Assembly (NCBI RefSeq): GCF_040797585.1
Contig: NZ_JBFNEO010000051.1
Location: 1-15,516, forward strand
DNA length: 15,516 nucleotides
Direction of reading: 5' to 3'
Source: Clostridium_Z sp040797585
GTDB lineage: Bacteria > Bacillota > Clostridia > Clostridiales > Clostridiaceae
Position 1 is the stretch's first letter. Each line of letters opens with the position of its first letter. Shown here piece after piece: positions 7,360-15,049 of this stretch. A program made the translations under genes and the position numbers. The notes beneath the pieces were generated by a model. It had not been told where the DNA came from, ran no database searches, and saw nothing but the letters and a program-made list of their open reading frames with translations.

Positions 7360-7545
7360 ATGAAAGAAACCTCTTTAAAATTAGCGCAACAAGATATAGA
7401 AGATGCATTAAGCACAGTAGAATCCATGGAAAAAATACTAGATGATGAGAATCTATGCAAAACTCATGTGAAAGATAAATTCTTAGCATTATCTAAAAAA
7501 GTTCAAGAAATTGAATCCATATTAAAAGAAGAAGGAATACTTTAA
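7360..7545 (+). CDS. Small predicted helical/coiled-coil protein, unknown function
   Basis: This 61-residue, highly charged protein has hydrophobic residues at heptad-like spacing for most of its length (for example L, I, A, V, M, I, L in residues 6-28 and L, L, V, I, L in 43-58). It is therefore probably all-helical, perhaps a two-helix hairpin broken near residues 29-36. There is a single Cys and no TM segment. The ATG follows AAGGAG with nine bases between. It lies 15 bases behind the Cys-rich gene and ends at a strong terminator, so the pair forms a compact two-gene unit. I do not recognise the family. Confidence 0.7.
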   Translation: MKETSLKLAQQDIEDALSTVESMEKILDDENLCKTHVKDKFLALSKKVQEIESILKEEGIL

Positions 7546-7549
7546 AATA

Positions 7550-7577
7550 AAAGGGAGCTAAATACTTAGCTCCCTTT
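7550..7577. terminator. Two-way intrinsic terminator between convergent genes
   Basis: AAAGGGAGCTAA (7550-7561) and TTAGCTCCCTTT (7566-7577) form a perfect 12-bp stem with a 4-base loop. T-rich tracts follow on both strands (TTTATTAATTCTT on plus, TTTTATTTT on minus). It ends both the two-gene unit at 7099-7545 and the MarR-MATE operon coming from the right. Confidence 0.9.
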
Positions 7578-7585
7578 ATTAATTC

Positions 7586-8968
7586 TTATTCCATTATTAC
7601 TCTATCCATCTGCTCATTATGTTTATAATTTAAATGTCTTATCTCATATATTAAAAATAGTCCTGTAAGTAAAGAAGATAAGAAGTCTGCTATTGGACCT
7701 GCATACCATACTCCATCTAATTCCATTAATTTTGGTAAAAATATAAGAAGGGGTATTAAAAATATAACCTGTCTTGTCATACTTAAGAATATAGACTTCT
7801 TTGCTTTACCTATGCATTGGAAAAAGTTTGCGCTTACTATTTGAAATCCTATAATAGGTAACATGAATAGATAAACTCTAAGCCCCTTTGATCCAATTGT
7901 TATAAGATCTGGATCATTATTAAAGAATTTCACTATAGCCTCTGGGAATATTTGTATTAAAGCAAATCCTAATAAACAGATTGCTGTAGCTCCTACTATG
8001 GCAAGTTTTAATGTATCTTTAACTCTCTTATAATTCTCTGCCCCATAATTATATCCTATTATAGGTTGGGCCCCTTGATTGATTCCAAATATAGGCATTA
8101 AAAATATCATAGACACACTACTTATTACTGTCATAGCCCCTACTGCAGTATCTCCACCATATGTACTTAAAGATCTATTTGATACAGCGGATACTACACT
8201 GGCAACTAATTGCATAGCAAAAGGAGATACTCCTATTGCAAATATTGCTTTTATTATGTGAGGTTTTAATTTTAAATTTTTTCTTCTTATCTTAAGCATA
8301 CTATTTCCTCTTAAGTAATACCATAATACCCATATAGCTGATCCTATCTGAGATATTATAGTAGCTAAAGCCGCTCCCTTTATCCCCATACCAAATACAA
8401 ATATAAATATAGGATCTAATATGGTGTTAAGTCCTGCTCCAAATAGCATAGTAATCATAGATACCTTTGGATTCCCCTCTGCTCTTATTAGATTATTTAA
8501 TCCAAAGGCTAAATTGTTAAATACCGCTCCAAATAATATTATTCTTACATAATCTAGAGCATATCCTACTGTTCTCTCTGATGCTCCTAAAGATTCTAAT
8601 ATAGGTCTTGCAAATATTAGTCCAAGTACAGTTAATATTATGTTTATTATTATAGTAAGAGAAACTGCATTTCCTAAAATCTTTTCAGCATCATCTTTTT
8701 TCTTCTGTCCAAGTCTTATAGACACAGTAGCTCCAGCACCTACTCCAACCAGCATTCCAAAAGCCATAAGAATTGTTACTATGGGGAATGTAAGCCCTAT
8801 TCCTGTAATAGCTAAACTTCCCGTTTCTGGTATCTTACCTATAAATATTCTATCTACTATGTTATATAAAGCATTTACAAGCATACCAACTATACTAGGT
8901 ATGGAAAAGCTAATAAGTAACTTCTTTATATCTTCACTGGCTAACCTTTTCTCTTTATCTTTATCCAT
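7586..8968 (-). CDS. MATE-family multidrug efflux pump, MepA-like, in a MarR operon
   Basis: This 460-residue membrane exporter has the MATE duplication: LNNLIRAEGNPKVSM (158-172) in the N half and NFFQCIGKAKKS (381-392) in the C half. The middle motif GINQGAQPIIGYNYGA (295-310) and the N-terminal GMLVGVGAGATVSIRLG (71-87) are typical of the MepA-type branch of Firmicutes. These proteins expel cationic drugs and dyes using ion gradients. The ATG has GGAGG in the 11-base gap after the stop of the MarR gene, so the two are co-transcribed and closely spaced. This is the order seen for S. aureus mepR-mepA. Substrates and inducers are unknown here. Confidence 0.92.
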   Translation of the reverse strand: MDKDKEKRLASEDIKKLLISFSIPSIVGMLVNALYNIVDRIFIGKIPETGSLAITGIGLTFPIVTILMAFGMLVGVGAGATVSIRLGQKKKDDAEKILGNAVSLTIIINIILTVLGLIFARPILESLGASERTVGYALDYVRIILFGAVFNNLAFGLNNLIRAEGNPKVSMITMLFGAGLNTILDPIFIFVFGMGIKGAALATIISQIGSAIWVLWYYLRGNSMLKIRRKNLKLKPHIIKAIFAIGVSPFAMQLVASVVSAVSNRSLSTYGGDTAVGAMTVISSVSMIFLMPIFGINQGAQPIIGYNYGAENYKRVKDTLKLAIVGATAICLLGFALIQIFPEAIVKFFNNDPDLITIGSKGLRVYLFMLPIIGFQIVSANFFQCIGKAKKSIFLSMTRQVIFLIPLLIFLPKLMELDGVWYAGPIADFLSSLLTGLFLIYEIRHLNYKHNEQMDRVIME

Positions 8969-8979
8969 TAGCTACCTCC

Positions 8980-9408
8980 TTAAATAATTTCCTTATAATT
9001 ATCAATCATCCTCTTTAGTAAATCTATTGCCATAGCCCTCTCTTCTTCTGTGAAACCTTTTGATAATACGTCATTGGATGATGATAGTATTTGAAAAAAT
9101 TCCTTTTCTATATCTTTTGCTTTTTGTGTTAAAAAAACTCTATAGGCTCTTTTATCATTCTCATCAACTACTCTTTCTATATATTGAAGCTCTTCTAGTC
9201 TCTTTAATGCTCTTGCAGTTGTTCCCTTATCTATATTTAAATTGGAACTTATACACTCTTGATTAACCCCATCATTGAAATATAAGTGAATTAAAAATAT
9301 ATACTGTCCACTTCCTATATTAAATTTACTAAAAGCCTTACAATAAAACTTACCACTCATTCTATATACTTCTGATATATATCTTCCCAAGCTTTCACAT
9401 TTATACAA
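8980..9408 (-). CDS. MarR-family transcriptional regulator
   Basis: This 142-residue winged-helix repressor is of usual MarR length. Visible parts are a dimerising N-terminal helix (about 4-25), helix-turn-helix with recognition helix at about 60-75 (DKGTTARALKRLEEL), the wing with the typical D-x-R element (VDENDKRAYRVFLT, 81-94) and a C-terminal dimer helix. The start is TTG at 9408 with GGGGAG eight bases upstream; no in-frame ATG occurs nearby before residue 17. The MATE gene follows after 11 bases, and the promoter upstream is overlaid by operator-like palindromes, so it very likely represses its own operon until a drug-like ligand binds. Cys4 and Cys23 are present, but nothing shows that they act as redox sensors. 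Confidence 0.92.
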   Translation of the reverse strand: MYKCESLGRYISEVYRMSGKFYCKAFSKFNIGSGQYIFLIHLYFNDGVNQECISSNLNIDKGTTARALKRLEELQYIERVVDENDKRAYRVFLTQKAKDIEKEFFQILSSSNDVLSKGFTEEERAMAIDLLKRMIDNYKEII

Positions 9409-9430
9409 CTTCTTATCTCCCCTTCTAAAT

Positions 9431-9483
9431 TAGTTGCAATCACAACTGTTATTATACAGAACTATTTTTATAGGTGCAACTAT
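9431..9483 (-). promoter_or_regulatory. MarR-MATE operon promoter with two operator-like palindromes
   Basis: On the minus strand TTGCAC (9474-9479), a 17-base spacer and a perfect TATAAT (9451-9456) form a strong promoter. The near-palindrome ATAGGTGCAACTAT (9470-9483, 12 of 14 symmetric) covers the -35. TAGTTGCAATCACAACTG (9431-9448), with half-sites TAGTTG and CAACTG, covers the expected start of transcription. The two sites share TAGTTGCA in opposite orientation. This fits known MarR operators, which often contain TTGC/GCAA-type arms. From 9484 to 9627 I see neither a gene nor a clear hairpin. Confidence 0.75.
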
Positions 9484-9627
9484 TTTCATTTAATCATATA
9501 AAAAATATAGCTTTAATAAAATAGCATGTCTCTAATTATAACTTTTATCTAGAACTCCCAATTATATATATTAGTTATTTATAGGTCCAGAATCATACTT
9601 AGTCTACAATCTCTCAATGTTTTTATC

Positions 9628-10311
9628 TCAAATGTTAGAAAGCATGTTCATTATCTTATGACCGTTAACTTTTAACCAATTACTCCTATCTTTATAGTCA
9701 GAGCAGTATTTTGACACCTCTACCCAAAACTCCTTAGAATGATTCATATGGATAAGATGACATAACTCATGAATTACAACATACTCTATTACATCTAAAG
9801 GCGCTCCAATAAGCTTCACATTGAAGTTTAAGTTTCCTTTAGATGAACAGCTTCCCCATCTAGTATTTATGTTCTTTATAGTTACTTTATTAAAATCTAT
9901 TCCCATTATCTCTTTATAAGTATCAAGAGCTTTTATTAAAATATCTCTTAATATCTCCCTACAATAGTTAATGAATAATTCCTCTATGGATATCTTTCCA
10001 TTATATTGTATACTAATCATAGAATTCTCTACATTTATGAAATTTTTTTCTCCTCTAACCTTATTAACCTTGCAGTATGTTCCTAGAAAGTATATCTGAT
10101 TTATATCTTCTATCACATTAATCTCTTCTATATTCTTTAGTATCCATTGACTCTTTCTCTTTAACAATTCTTCTATATATTTATTATTAATCCCTTTAGG
10201 GCATCTTACTTCCACTATTCCAGTACTTAGAATCCTTATTCCTATAGTTTTTCTTTTCATGGTTTTAACAATGAATCTTATGTCTTTATCATTTATATTT
10301 AATATCTTCAA
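9628..10311 (-). CDS. YgjP/SprT-type zinc metallopeptidase-like protein
   Basis: This protein, about 227 residues in length, belongs to the YgjP (DUF45/M48-like) family. The zinc motif HELCH is at about 181-185, followed by LIHMNHSKEFW, giving the family pattern HELxH-x5-H-x3-FW. The preceding hallmark is NTRWGSCSSKGNLNFN (about 149-164). The N-terminal half is the usual beta-rich YgjP region. The likely start is TTG at 10311, because AGGTGAT just before it pairs well with the 16S tail; further-upstream in-frame TTG codons lie inside the hairpin after ccpA. The gene lies 58 bases behind ccpA on the same strand. The cellular substrate of this family in clostridia is not established. Confidence 0.88.
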   Translation of the reverse strand: MKILNINDKDIRFIVKTMKRKTIGIRILSTGIVEVRCPKGINNKYIEELLKRKSQWILKNIEEINVIEDINQIYFLGTYCKVNKVRGEKNFINVENSMISIQYNGKISIEELFINYCREILRDILIKALDTYKEIMGIDFNKVTIKNINTRWGSCSSKGNLNFNVKLIGAPLDVIEYVVIHELCHLIHMNHSKEFWVEVSKYCSDYKDRSNWLKVNGHKIMNMLSNI

Positions 10312-10334
10312 ATCATCACCTATCTCCCATGCAC

Positions 10335-10368
10335 AAAAGCCCCACAACTAAATATTGCAGGGCCTTTT
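10335..10368 (-). terminator. Weak terminator-like hairpin between ccpA and the YgjP-type gene
   Basis: Read on the minus strand, AAAAGGCCC (10360-10368) pairs with GGGGCTTTT (10335-10343) with one mismatch and a 16-base loop. It is followed only by the four T of the stem and then GTGC. The short T-tract suggests partial termination, which would let some ccpA transcripts continue into the next gene. Confidence 0.45.
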
Positions 10369-10369
10369 A

Positions 10370-11365
10370 TTACTTACAAGAATCTCTTTTTACTAAAGTA
10401 TGTGGTAGAACAAAATGCTTTTCTTCTACTGGTTTCTTATTTATAAGCTTTATTAATAATCTCATTGCAATGGAACCCATATCATACATTGGTTGAGATA
10501 CTGTAGTTAGCTTTGGATAAAATATTGATGCTGTATATATATCGTTAAATCCAACAACATCTACATCCTCTGGCACCTTTATTCCTTTATCTCTTAAGGC
10601 ATTTATGGCTCCCATAGCTATTTCATCCGATGAGCAGAATATAGCGTCAAACTTACCTTTACTTAAAAGTTCTTCTACTCCCTCATATCCTGATTTTGCT
10701 CTTAAGTCCTTAAAATAAAGAAGATTTTCATCTATATCCATACCTTCTTCTTTTAATGCTTTAGCATAACCTTCATATCTTATAGACCAAGCATTAGGTC
10801 TATCCTTATGAGCTCCCATAAATGCTATTTTTTTATTTCCTTTATGTATTAAATACTTTGTTCCTTCATAAGCTGCTTGAACCCCATCTATGGTTACACT
10901 TGGAAGTTTACCATTCTCATCTTTTGACTCAACTAATACAGTATTTACTTGAAGTTCATTTATAAGGTCTAGCATTTCAGAATCTAGGTAACTACTCATG
11001 TATATAAGTCCATCTACCATTTTTTCCTTCATTACCTTTAAATACTCTTTTTCCTTTTCTAAGTCAAAGTCAGAGTTACATAGCATAATATTATAATCAT
11101 ATATATTTGCAACATCTTCTGCACCTCTAACCACCTCTGGATAGAACATGCTAGATATATCTGGAACTAATATTCCTATAGTTTTTGTTCTTTGAGTCTT
11201 TAAACTTCTAGCAACTATATTTGGTCTATATCCTAACTTTTTTATAGCTTCTACAACCTTTTTCTTAGTTTCCTCATTAACAACATCCACATCATTTAAA
11301 ACTCTTGATACAGTGGCTATGGAAACTCCAGCTTCCCTAGCTACATCTTTAATTGAAGCTGCCAT
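10370..11365 (-). CDS. ccpA: LacI-family regulator, catabolite control protein CcpA
   Basis: This 331-residue DNA-binding regulator has an N-terminal LacI helix-turn-helix (SIKDVAREAGVSIATVSRVL, 4-23), hinge helix YRPNIVARSLK (46-56) and a periplasmic-binding-protein-like sensor domain. What points to CcpA rather than a sugar-specific LacI protein is the helix beginning QPMYDMGSIAMRLL (291-304) and continuing through KLINKKPVEE, with Tyr294, Asp295, Met301, Arg302 and Lys306. These are the positions through which CcpA contacts HPr-Ser-P in Bacillus. The partner gene hprK is not in the window. The start is the ATG at 11365 with AGAGGTG upstream; a GTG nine bases earlier is part of that site. 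As CcpA it would control carbon catabolite repression; a CcpA-like paralogue is possible. Confidence 0.8.
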   Translation of the reverse strand: MAASIKDVAREAGVSIATVSRVLNDVDVVNEETKKKVVEAIKKLGYRPNIVARSLKTQRTKTIGILVPDISSMFYPEVVRGAEDVANIYDYNIMLCNSDFDLEKEKEYLKVMKEKMVDGLIYMSSYLDSEMLDLINELQVNTVLVESKDENGKLPSVTIDGVQAAYEGTKYLIHKGNKKIAFMGAHKDRPNAWSIRYEGYAKALKEEGMDIDENLLYFKDLRAKSGYEGVEELLSKGKFDAIFCSSDEIAMGAINALRDKGIKVPEDVDVVGFNDIYTASIFYPKLTTVSQPMYDMGSIAMRLLIKLINKKPVEEKHFVLPHTLVKRDSCK

Positions 11366-11416
11366 AAATTTCACCTCTATTCTATTTTTATTATATTTCC
11401 TTCACATATGGTAACT

Positions 11417-11445
11417 ATTATACTTTTAAAACCCTTTTAATACAA
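11417..11445 (-). promoter_or_regulatory. ccpA promoter
   Basis: On the minus strand TTGTAT (11440-11445), a 17-base spacer and a perfect TATAAT (11417-11422) stand about 45 bases before the start codon. This is a good sigma-A-type promoter. No convincing cre element overlaps it, so autoregulation is not supported by what I can see. Confidence 0.75.
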
Positions 11446-11520
11446 GGTTATACTATTATTATTAATTATATCTTAAAGTTAATGTACTCCTTTAAGTCAT
11501 TTTTTATACAAATCTAATGA

Positions 11521-11553
11521 ATAAAAAGTAACCATAGTTTCCTATGGCTACTT
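11521..11553 (-). terminator. Intrinsic terminator of ileS
   Basis: On the minus strand AAGTAGCCATAG (11542-11553) pairs with CTATGGTTACTT (11526-11537) through one G-U pair and a GAAA tetraloop, followed by TTTTTAT. It starts 12 bases after the ileS stop, so ileS is transcribed alone. Confidence 0.9.
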
Positions 11554-11564
11554 AAAAACAAATA

Positions 11565-14500
11565 CTATTTTATAACTTCAACAGCCATATTAAGACCTTG
11601 ACCATTTATATTACACTCAGTATAAGTTACTTCTCCATTATAAATAACCTCTTCTGTTAGAGTTTCTTTCTTTATAACTTCTTCAAACTTCTTAACTACT
11701 TCTAATAAGGCATCATTGCTTGCAACATATAATCTTATCTTATCAGCAACTTCAAATCCGCTTTCTTTTCTCATGTTCTGAATTTTACTGATAATCTCTC
11801 TTAAATGTCCTTCTTCTCTTAACTCCTCTGTTATAGTAGTATCTAATACTACTCCTGTTTCCCCTTCTCCAGCAAAAGCATATCCTTCAAGTCCTTGCAT
11901 TGTAACAAGAAGATTTTCTGAGTTAAGTTCTATTTCAGTACCATTTACATCTATAACTACGGTACCACCATTTTGTATTGTTTGAGCAAGATCCATTTGG
12001 TTTCTTTCAGATATACCCTTTCTTATTCCAGGTATCATCTTACCATAAGCTTTTCCAAGGACAGGCAAGTTAGGCTTTATTTCAAAGTTAACATAAGTTG
12101 AAAGGTCTGCCCCAAACTGAACCTCTTTTATATTAAGCTCATCTTTAATTATATCTCCATAATACTCTGGAAGTGTAGTTGAACTTATAAGCATCTTAGA
12201 TAACGGCTGTCTGTTCTTTATGTTAGCACCATTTCTAGCACTTCTTCCAAGCTTAACAATGTTATATGCCATATCCATGTCTTTCTCTAAAGATTCATCT
12301 ACAAGGCTTTCATCATACTCCGGCCACATACATAAATGTATACTCTCTGGTGCACTATTATCTAATGCTACAACTAAGTTTTGATATATTTCCTCAGTTA
12401 TAAATGGTACGAATGGAGCTGATATCTTACATAAATCAACTAAAACTCTATATAAAGTTACATATGCAGAAATCTTATCTTCAGTTAAATCTGAACTCCA
12501 GAATCTTGATCTATTTCTTCTTACATACCAGTTAGATAGCTCATCTACAAAACTCTCTAAAGCTTCAGCACTTTGAGTTATTCTATATGAATTTAAATCT
12601 TCATCTACAGTTTTTATTAGAGTATTAAGTTTTGCTATTATCCACTTATCCATTACATTGTTAGATACAAAATCTTTATACTCATTTGGGTTAAAGTTAT
12701 CTAAATCTGCATATAAAATATAGAATGAATATACATTCCATAAGGTTCCTAAGAATCTTCTTTGTGCCTCTCCTACATCATCCTTAGAGAATCTAGTTGG
12801 AAGCCATGGTGCGCTTGCTGTATAGAAATGCCATCTTGTAGCATCTGCACCTTGAGAATCTATAACATCTATAGGATCTACAACATTCCCCTTAGATTTT
12901 GACATCTTTAAGCCCTTCTTATCTAGAACGTGACCTAAAACTATACAATTTTCAAATGGGTTTCTATCAAATATTGCAGTAGATATAGCAAGTAATGTAT
13001 AGAACCATCCTCTAGTTTGGTCTACAGCTTCTGATATAAATTGAGCAGGGAAGTTCTTTTCAAATAATTCCTTATTCTCAAACGGATAGTGAAGTTGAGC
13101 AAATGGCATTGAACCTGAGTCAAACCAGCAGTCTATAACTTCATGAGTTCTTGTCATTTCCTTTCCACATTTCTCACAGTTTAAATGTACCTTATCTATA
13201 AATGGCTTATGAAGCTCTATATCATCTGGAACATTTATTCCCTTAGTCTTAAGCTCTTCTATGCTTCCAATACACTCCCTATGACCACATTCACATTGCC
13301 ATATTGGAAGTGGGGTTCCCCAGTATCTATCTCTTGATATTCCCCAGTCTATTACTCCTTCAAGGAACTTTCCAAGTCTACCTGTTCTTATGTTGTCTGG
13401 ATACCAATTTGTCTTATTATTATTCTCTAGAAGCTTATCTCTAAGAGAAGTCATTCTTACAAACCAGCTCTCCCTTGGGTAATATAAAAGAGGAGTGTCA
13501 CATCTCCAACAGTGTGGATATGAGTGAGTGTACTTTTCAGTACTAAATAACATATTGTTCTCTTTCATATATTCTATTATTTTAGGATCTGCTTTTTTAA
13601 CTGAAATTCCCTTCCATGGCTCAACTTCTTCTGTAAACTCTCCTGCTGGATTTACAAGGTTTATTAGTGGAAGATTGTGCTTCTTACATACAAGATTATC
13701 ATCTTCTCCGTAAGCTGGTGCAGTATGAACTATTCCAGTACCATCACTTAAAGTTACGAAGTCCCCATGAATAACATAGAATGCCTTTTCTTCTGGAGTA
13801 TGGAACTTAAATAATTGCTCATATTCTGTTCCTAGTAACTCTTCTCCCTTAAACTCTCTTATTATTTCAAAGTTTTCTCCAAGAACCTTAGAAGCAAGAT
13901 CTTTAGCTAAGATATAAGTTTCCTTATTTTCACACTCACAATCACAGTTCTTAACCTTAGCTTCAACATAGGTATATGCCTTATTTATTGTAAGAGCTAC
14001 GTTAGATGGTAGAGTCCAAGGAGTTGTTGTCCAAGCTAATATAAACTTATTATTTTCTCCCTTTACTTTAAACTTAACTATAGCTGTTGCGTCCTTAACA
14101 TCCTTATATCCTTGAGAAACCTCATGGGATGATAAACCCGTTCCACACCTTGGGCAGTATGGCATTACTTTATGTCCCTTATATAAAAGTTCCTTATCCC
14201 AAAGTTGTTTTAAAGCCCACCATACCGATTCAATATATGAATTATGATAAGTAACATATGGATCATCCATATCTACCCAGTATCCTATTTTGTTAGTCAT
14301 GTTTTCCCACATGGATACGTAGCTAAATACGCTTTCCTTACATTCCTTAACAAACTTTTCAACACCATACTCTTCTATTTGCTCTTTACCTGAAATTCCA
14401 AGCTTCTTTTCTATTTCAAGCTCTACTGGAAGACCATGGGTATCCCAACCAGCTTTTCTTATAACTTTATACCCCTTCATTACCTTATATCTTGGTATTA

Positions 14501-14699
14501 AGTCCTTCATAACTCTAGTTATTATGTGTCCAACGTGAGGCTTTCCATTAGCTGTTGGAGGTCCATCATAGAAAGTAAAGAATTCACCATCTTCATTTAA
14601 ATCAAAGTTCTTCTTTATAACTTGTTTATCTTCCCAAAGCTTTAATATATCTTGTTCTATATCTACAAAGCTTTTTGCAGGATCAATCTTTTTGTACAT
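11565..14699 (-). CDS. ileS: Isoleucyl-tRNA synthetase, long (type 2) form
   Basis: This 1044-residue cytosolic class Ia enzyme charges tRNA-Ile with isoleucine. It shows the catalytic signature HVGH (55-58, a canonical HIGH variant) and KMSKS (598-602). The CP1 editing domain has TTTPWTLPSN (224-233) and GTGIVHTAPAYGEDD (320-334). The Cys pairs CPRC (182-185), CWRC (397-400), CECGHREC (469-476) and CEKC (508-511) suggest zinc binding. The anticodon-binding region follows from about residue 690 with NWYVRRNRSRFW. The length and segments such as YIESVWWALKQLW mark the eukaryote-like type 2 IleRS rather than the roughly 920-residue type 1. Residues 250-259 hold a Cys-rich stretch NCDCECENKE inside the editing domain. 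The ATG follows AGGAG/AAGGA. The T-box leader upstream controls it by tRNA charging. Confidence 0.97.
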   Translation of the reverse strand: MYKKIDPAKSFVDIEQDILKLWEDKQVIKKNFDLNEDGEFFTFYDGPPTANGKPHVGHIITRVMKDLIPRYKVMKGYKVIRKAGWDTHGLPVELEIEKKLGISGKEQIEEYGVEKFVKECKESVFSYVSMWENMTNKIGYWVDMDDPYVTYHNSYIESVWWALKQLWDKELLYKGHKVMPYCPRCGTGLSSHEVSQGYKDVKDATAIVKFKVKGENNKFILAWTTTPWTLPSNVALTINKAYTYVEAKVKNCDCECENKETYILAKDLASKVLGENFEIIREFKGEELLGTEYEQLFKFHTPEEKAFYVIHGDFVTLSDGTGIVHTAPAYGEDDNLVCKKHNLPLINLVNPAGEFTEEVEPWKGISVKKADPKIIEYMKENNMLFSTEKYTHSYPHCWRCDTPLLYYPRESWFVRMTSLRDKLLENNNKTNWYPDNIRTGRLGKFLEGVIDWGISRDRYWGTPLPIWQCECGHRECIGSIEELKTKGINVPDDIELHKPFIDKVHLNCEKCGKEMTRTHEVIDCWFDSGSMPFAQLHYPFENKELFEKNFPAQFISEAVDQTRGWFYTLLAISTAIFDRNPFENCIVLGHVLDKKGLKMSKSKGNVVDPIDVIDSQGADATRWHFYTASAPWLPTRFSKDDVGEAQRRFLGTLWNVYSFYILYADLDNFNPNEYKDFVSNNVMDKWIIAKLNTLIKTVDEDLNSYRITQSAEALESFVDELSNWYVRRNRSRFWSSDLTEDKISAYVTLYRVLVDLCKISAPFVPFITEEIYQNLVVALDNSAPESIHLCMWPEYDESLVDESLEKDMDMAYNIVKLGRSARNGANIKNRQPLSKMLISSTTLPEYYGDIIKDELNIKEVQFGADLSTYVNFEIKPNLPVLGKAYGKMIPGIRKGISERNQMDLAQTIQNGGTVVIDVNGTEIELNSENLLVTMQGLEGYAFAGEGETGVVLDTTITEELREEGHLREIISKIQNMRKESGFEVADKIRLYVASNDALLEVVKKFEEVIKKETLTEEVIYNGEVTYTECNINGQGLNMAVEVIK

Positions 14700-14740
14700 A
14701 ATGTCCTTCTCCTTTCATTCTCTCATTCTTATATAAATAT

Positions 14741-15014
14741 CTAAAAATAAAAAAACCCCATCCATTTAGGACGAAGTTAACTCGCTATACCACCTATTTT
14801 TATTGGCTCACTTATATAAAATATGTATTTTAAGAGCCTAATTTCAAGTACTTAAATACTCTATCCTTTAACGCAGAATTACGAGGTGGCTTACTTGGAT
14901 TCAGCTCCCAACTCCTAGGTGATTTTCCCTAAACCCTACCTATGGCTTTCCACCAACTGCCACTCTCTTTGAGGATCAAACTTAAGTACTTTTCCTAATC
15001 ATCGTTTTTCATTA
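14741..15014 (-). promoter_or_regulatory. T-box riboswitch leader of ileS (specifier AUC)
   Basis: This leader of about 270 bases is transcribed ahead of ileS. Stem I contains the specifier loop with AUC (14898-14900, an isoleucine codon) in the context CTGAATCCAAG. The distal GGTGGAAAGCC region is near 14947-14957. The T-box itself, AGGTGGTATAGCGA, lies at 14782-14795. Its UGGU would pair with the tRNA 3' end, and U suits a discriminator A as in tRNA-Ile. The antiterminator can form: AUAGG with CCUA(A) and GCGA with UCGU, leaving the 7-base bulge UGGUAUA. Uncharged tRNA-Ile would stabilise it and allow read-through. The bulge departs from the common UGGNACC. Confidence 0.93.
14742..14778 (-). 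terminator. T-box regulatory terminator of ileS
   Basis: On the minus strand AACTTCGTCC (14769-14778) pairs with GGATGGGGTT (14754-14763) through ten pairs, including three G-U, with a 5-base loop, followed by TTTTTTATTTTT. It shares TTCGTCC with the antiterminator, so the two structures exclude each other. Confidence 0.88.
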
Positions 15015-15020
15015 AATTAA

Positions 15021-15049
15021 ATGATAATATATTACAAAACTATTGTCAA
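15021..15049 (-). promoter_or_regulatory. ileS promoter
   Basis: On the minus strand a perfect TTGACA (15044-15049), a 17-base spacer and TATCAT (15021-15026) form a strong sigma-A-type promoter. Transcription would start near 15014, right before stem I of the T-box. Confidence 0.85.

Noticed and set aside
1444..8968. The two MATE genes considered as a tandem duplication.
   Set aside because: They are on opposite strands, 4.8 kb apart, with different motifs and N-termini, so they represent old separate branches of the family.
8640..8987. A 115-codon open frame on the plus strand opposite the second MATE gene.
   Set aside because: It is antisense to a well-conserved membrane protein; the hydrophobic translation is a by-product of the T-rich codons for that protein. 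No ribosome site was seen.
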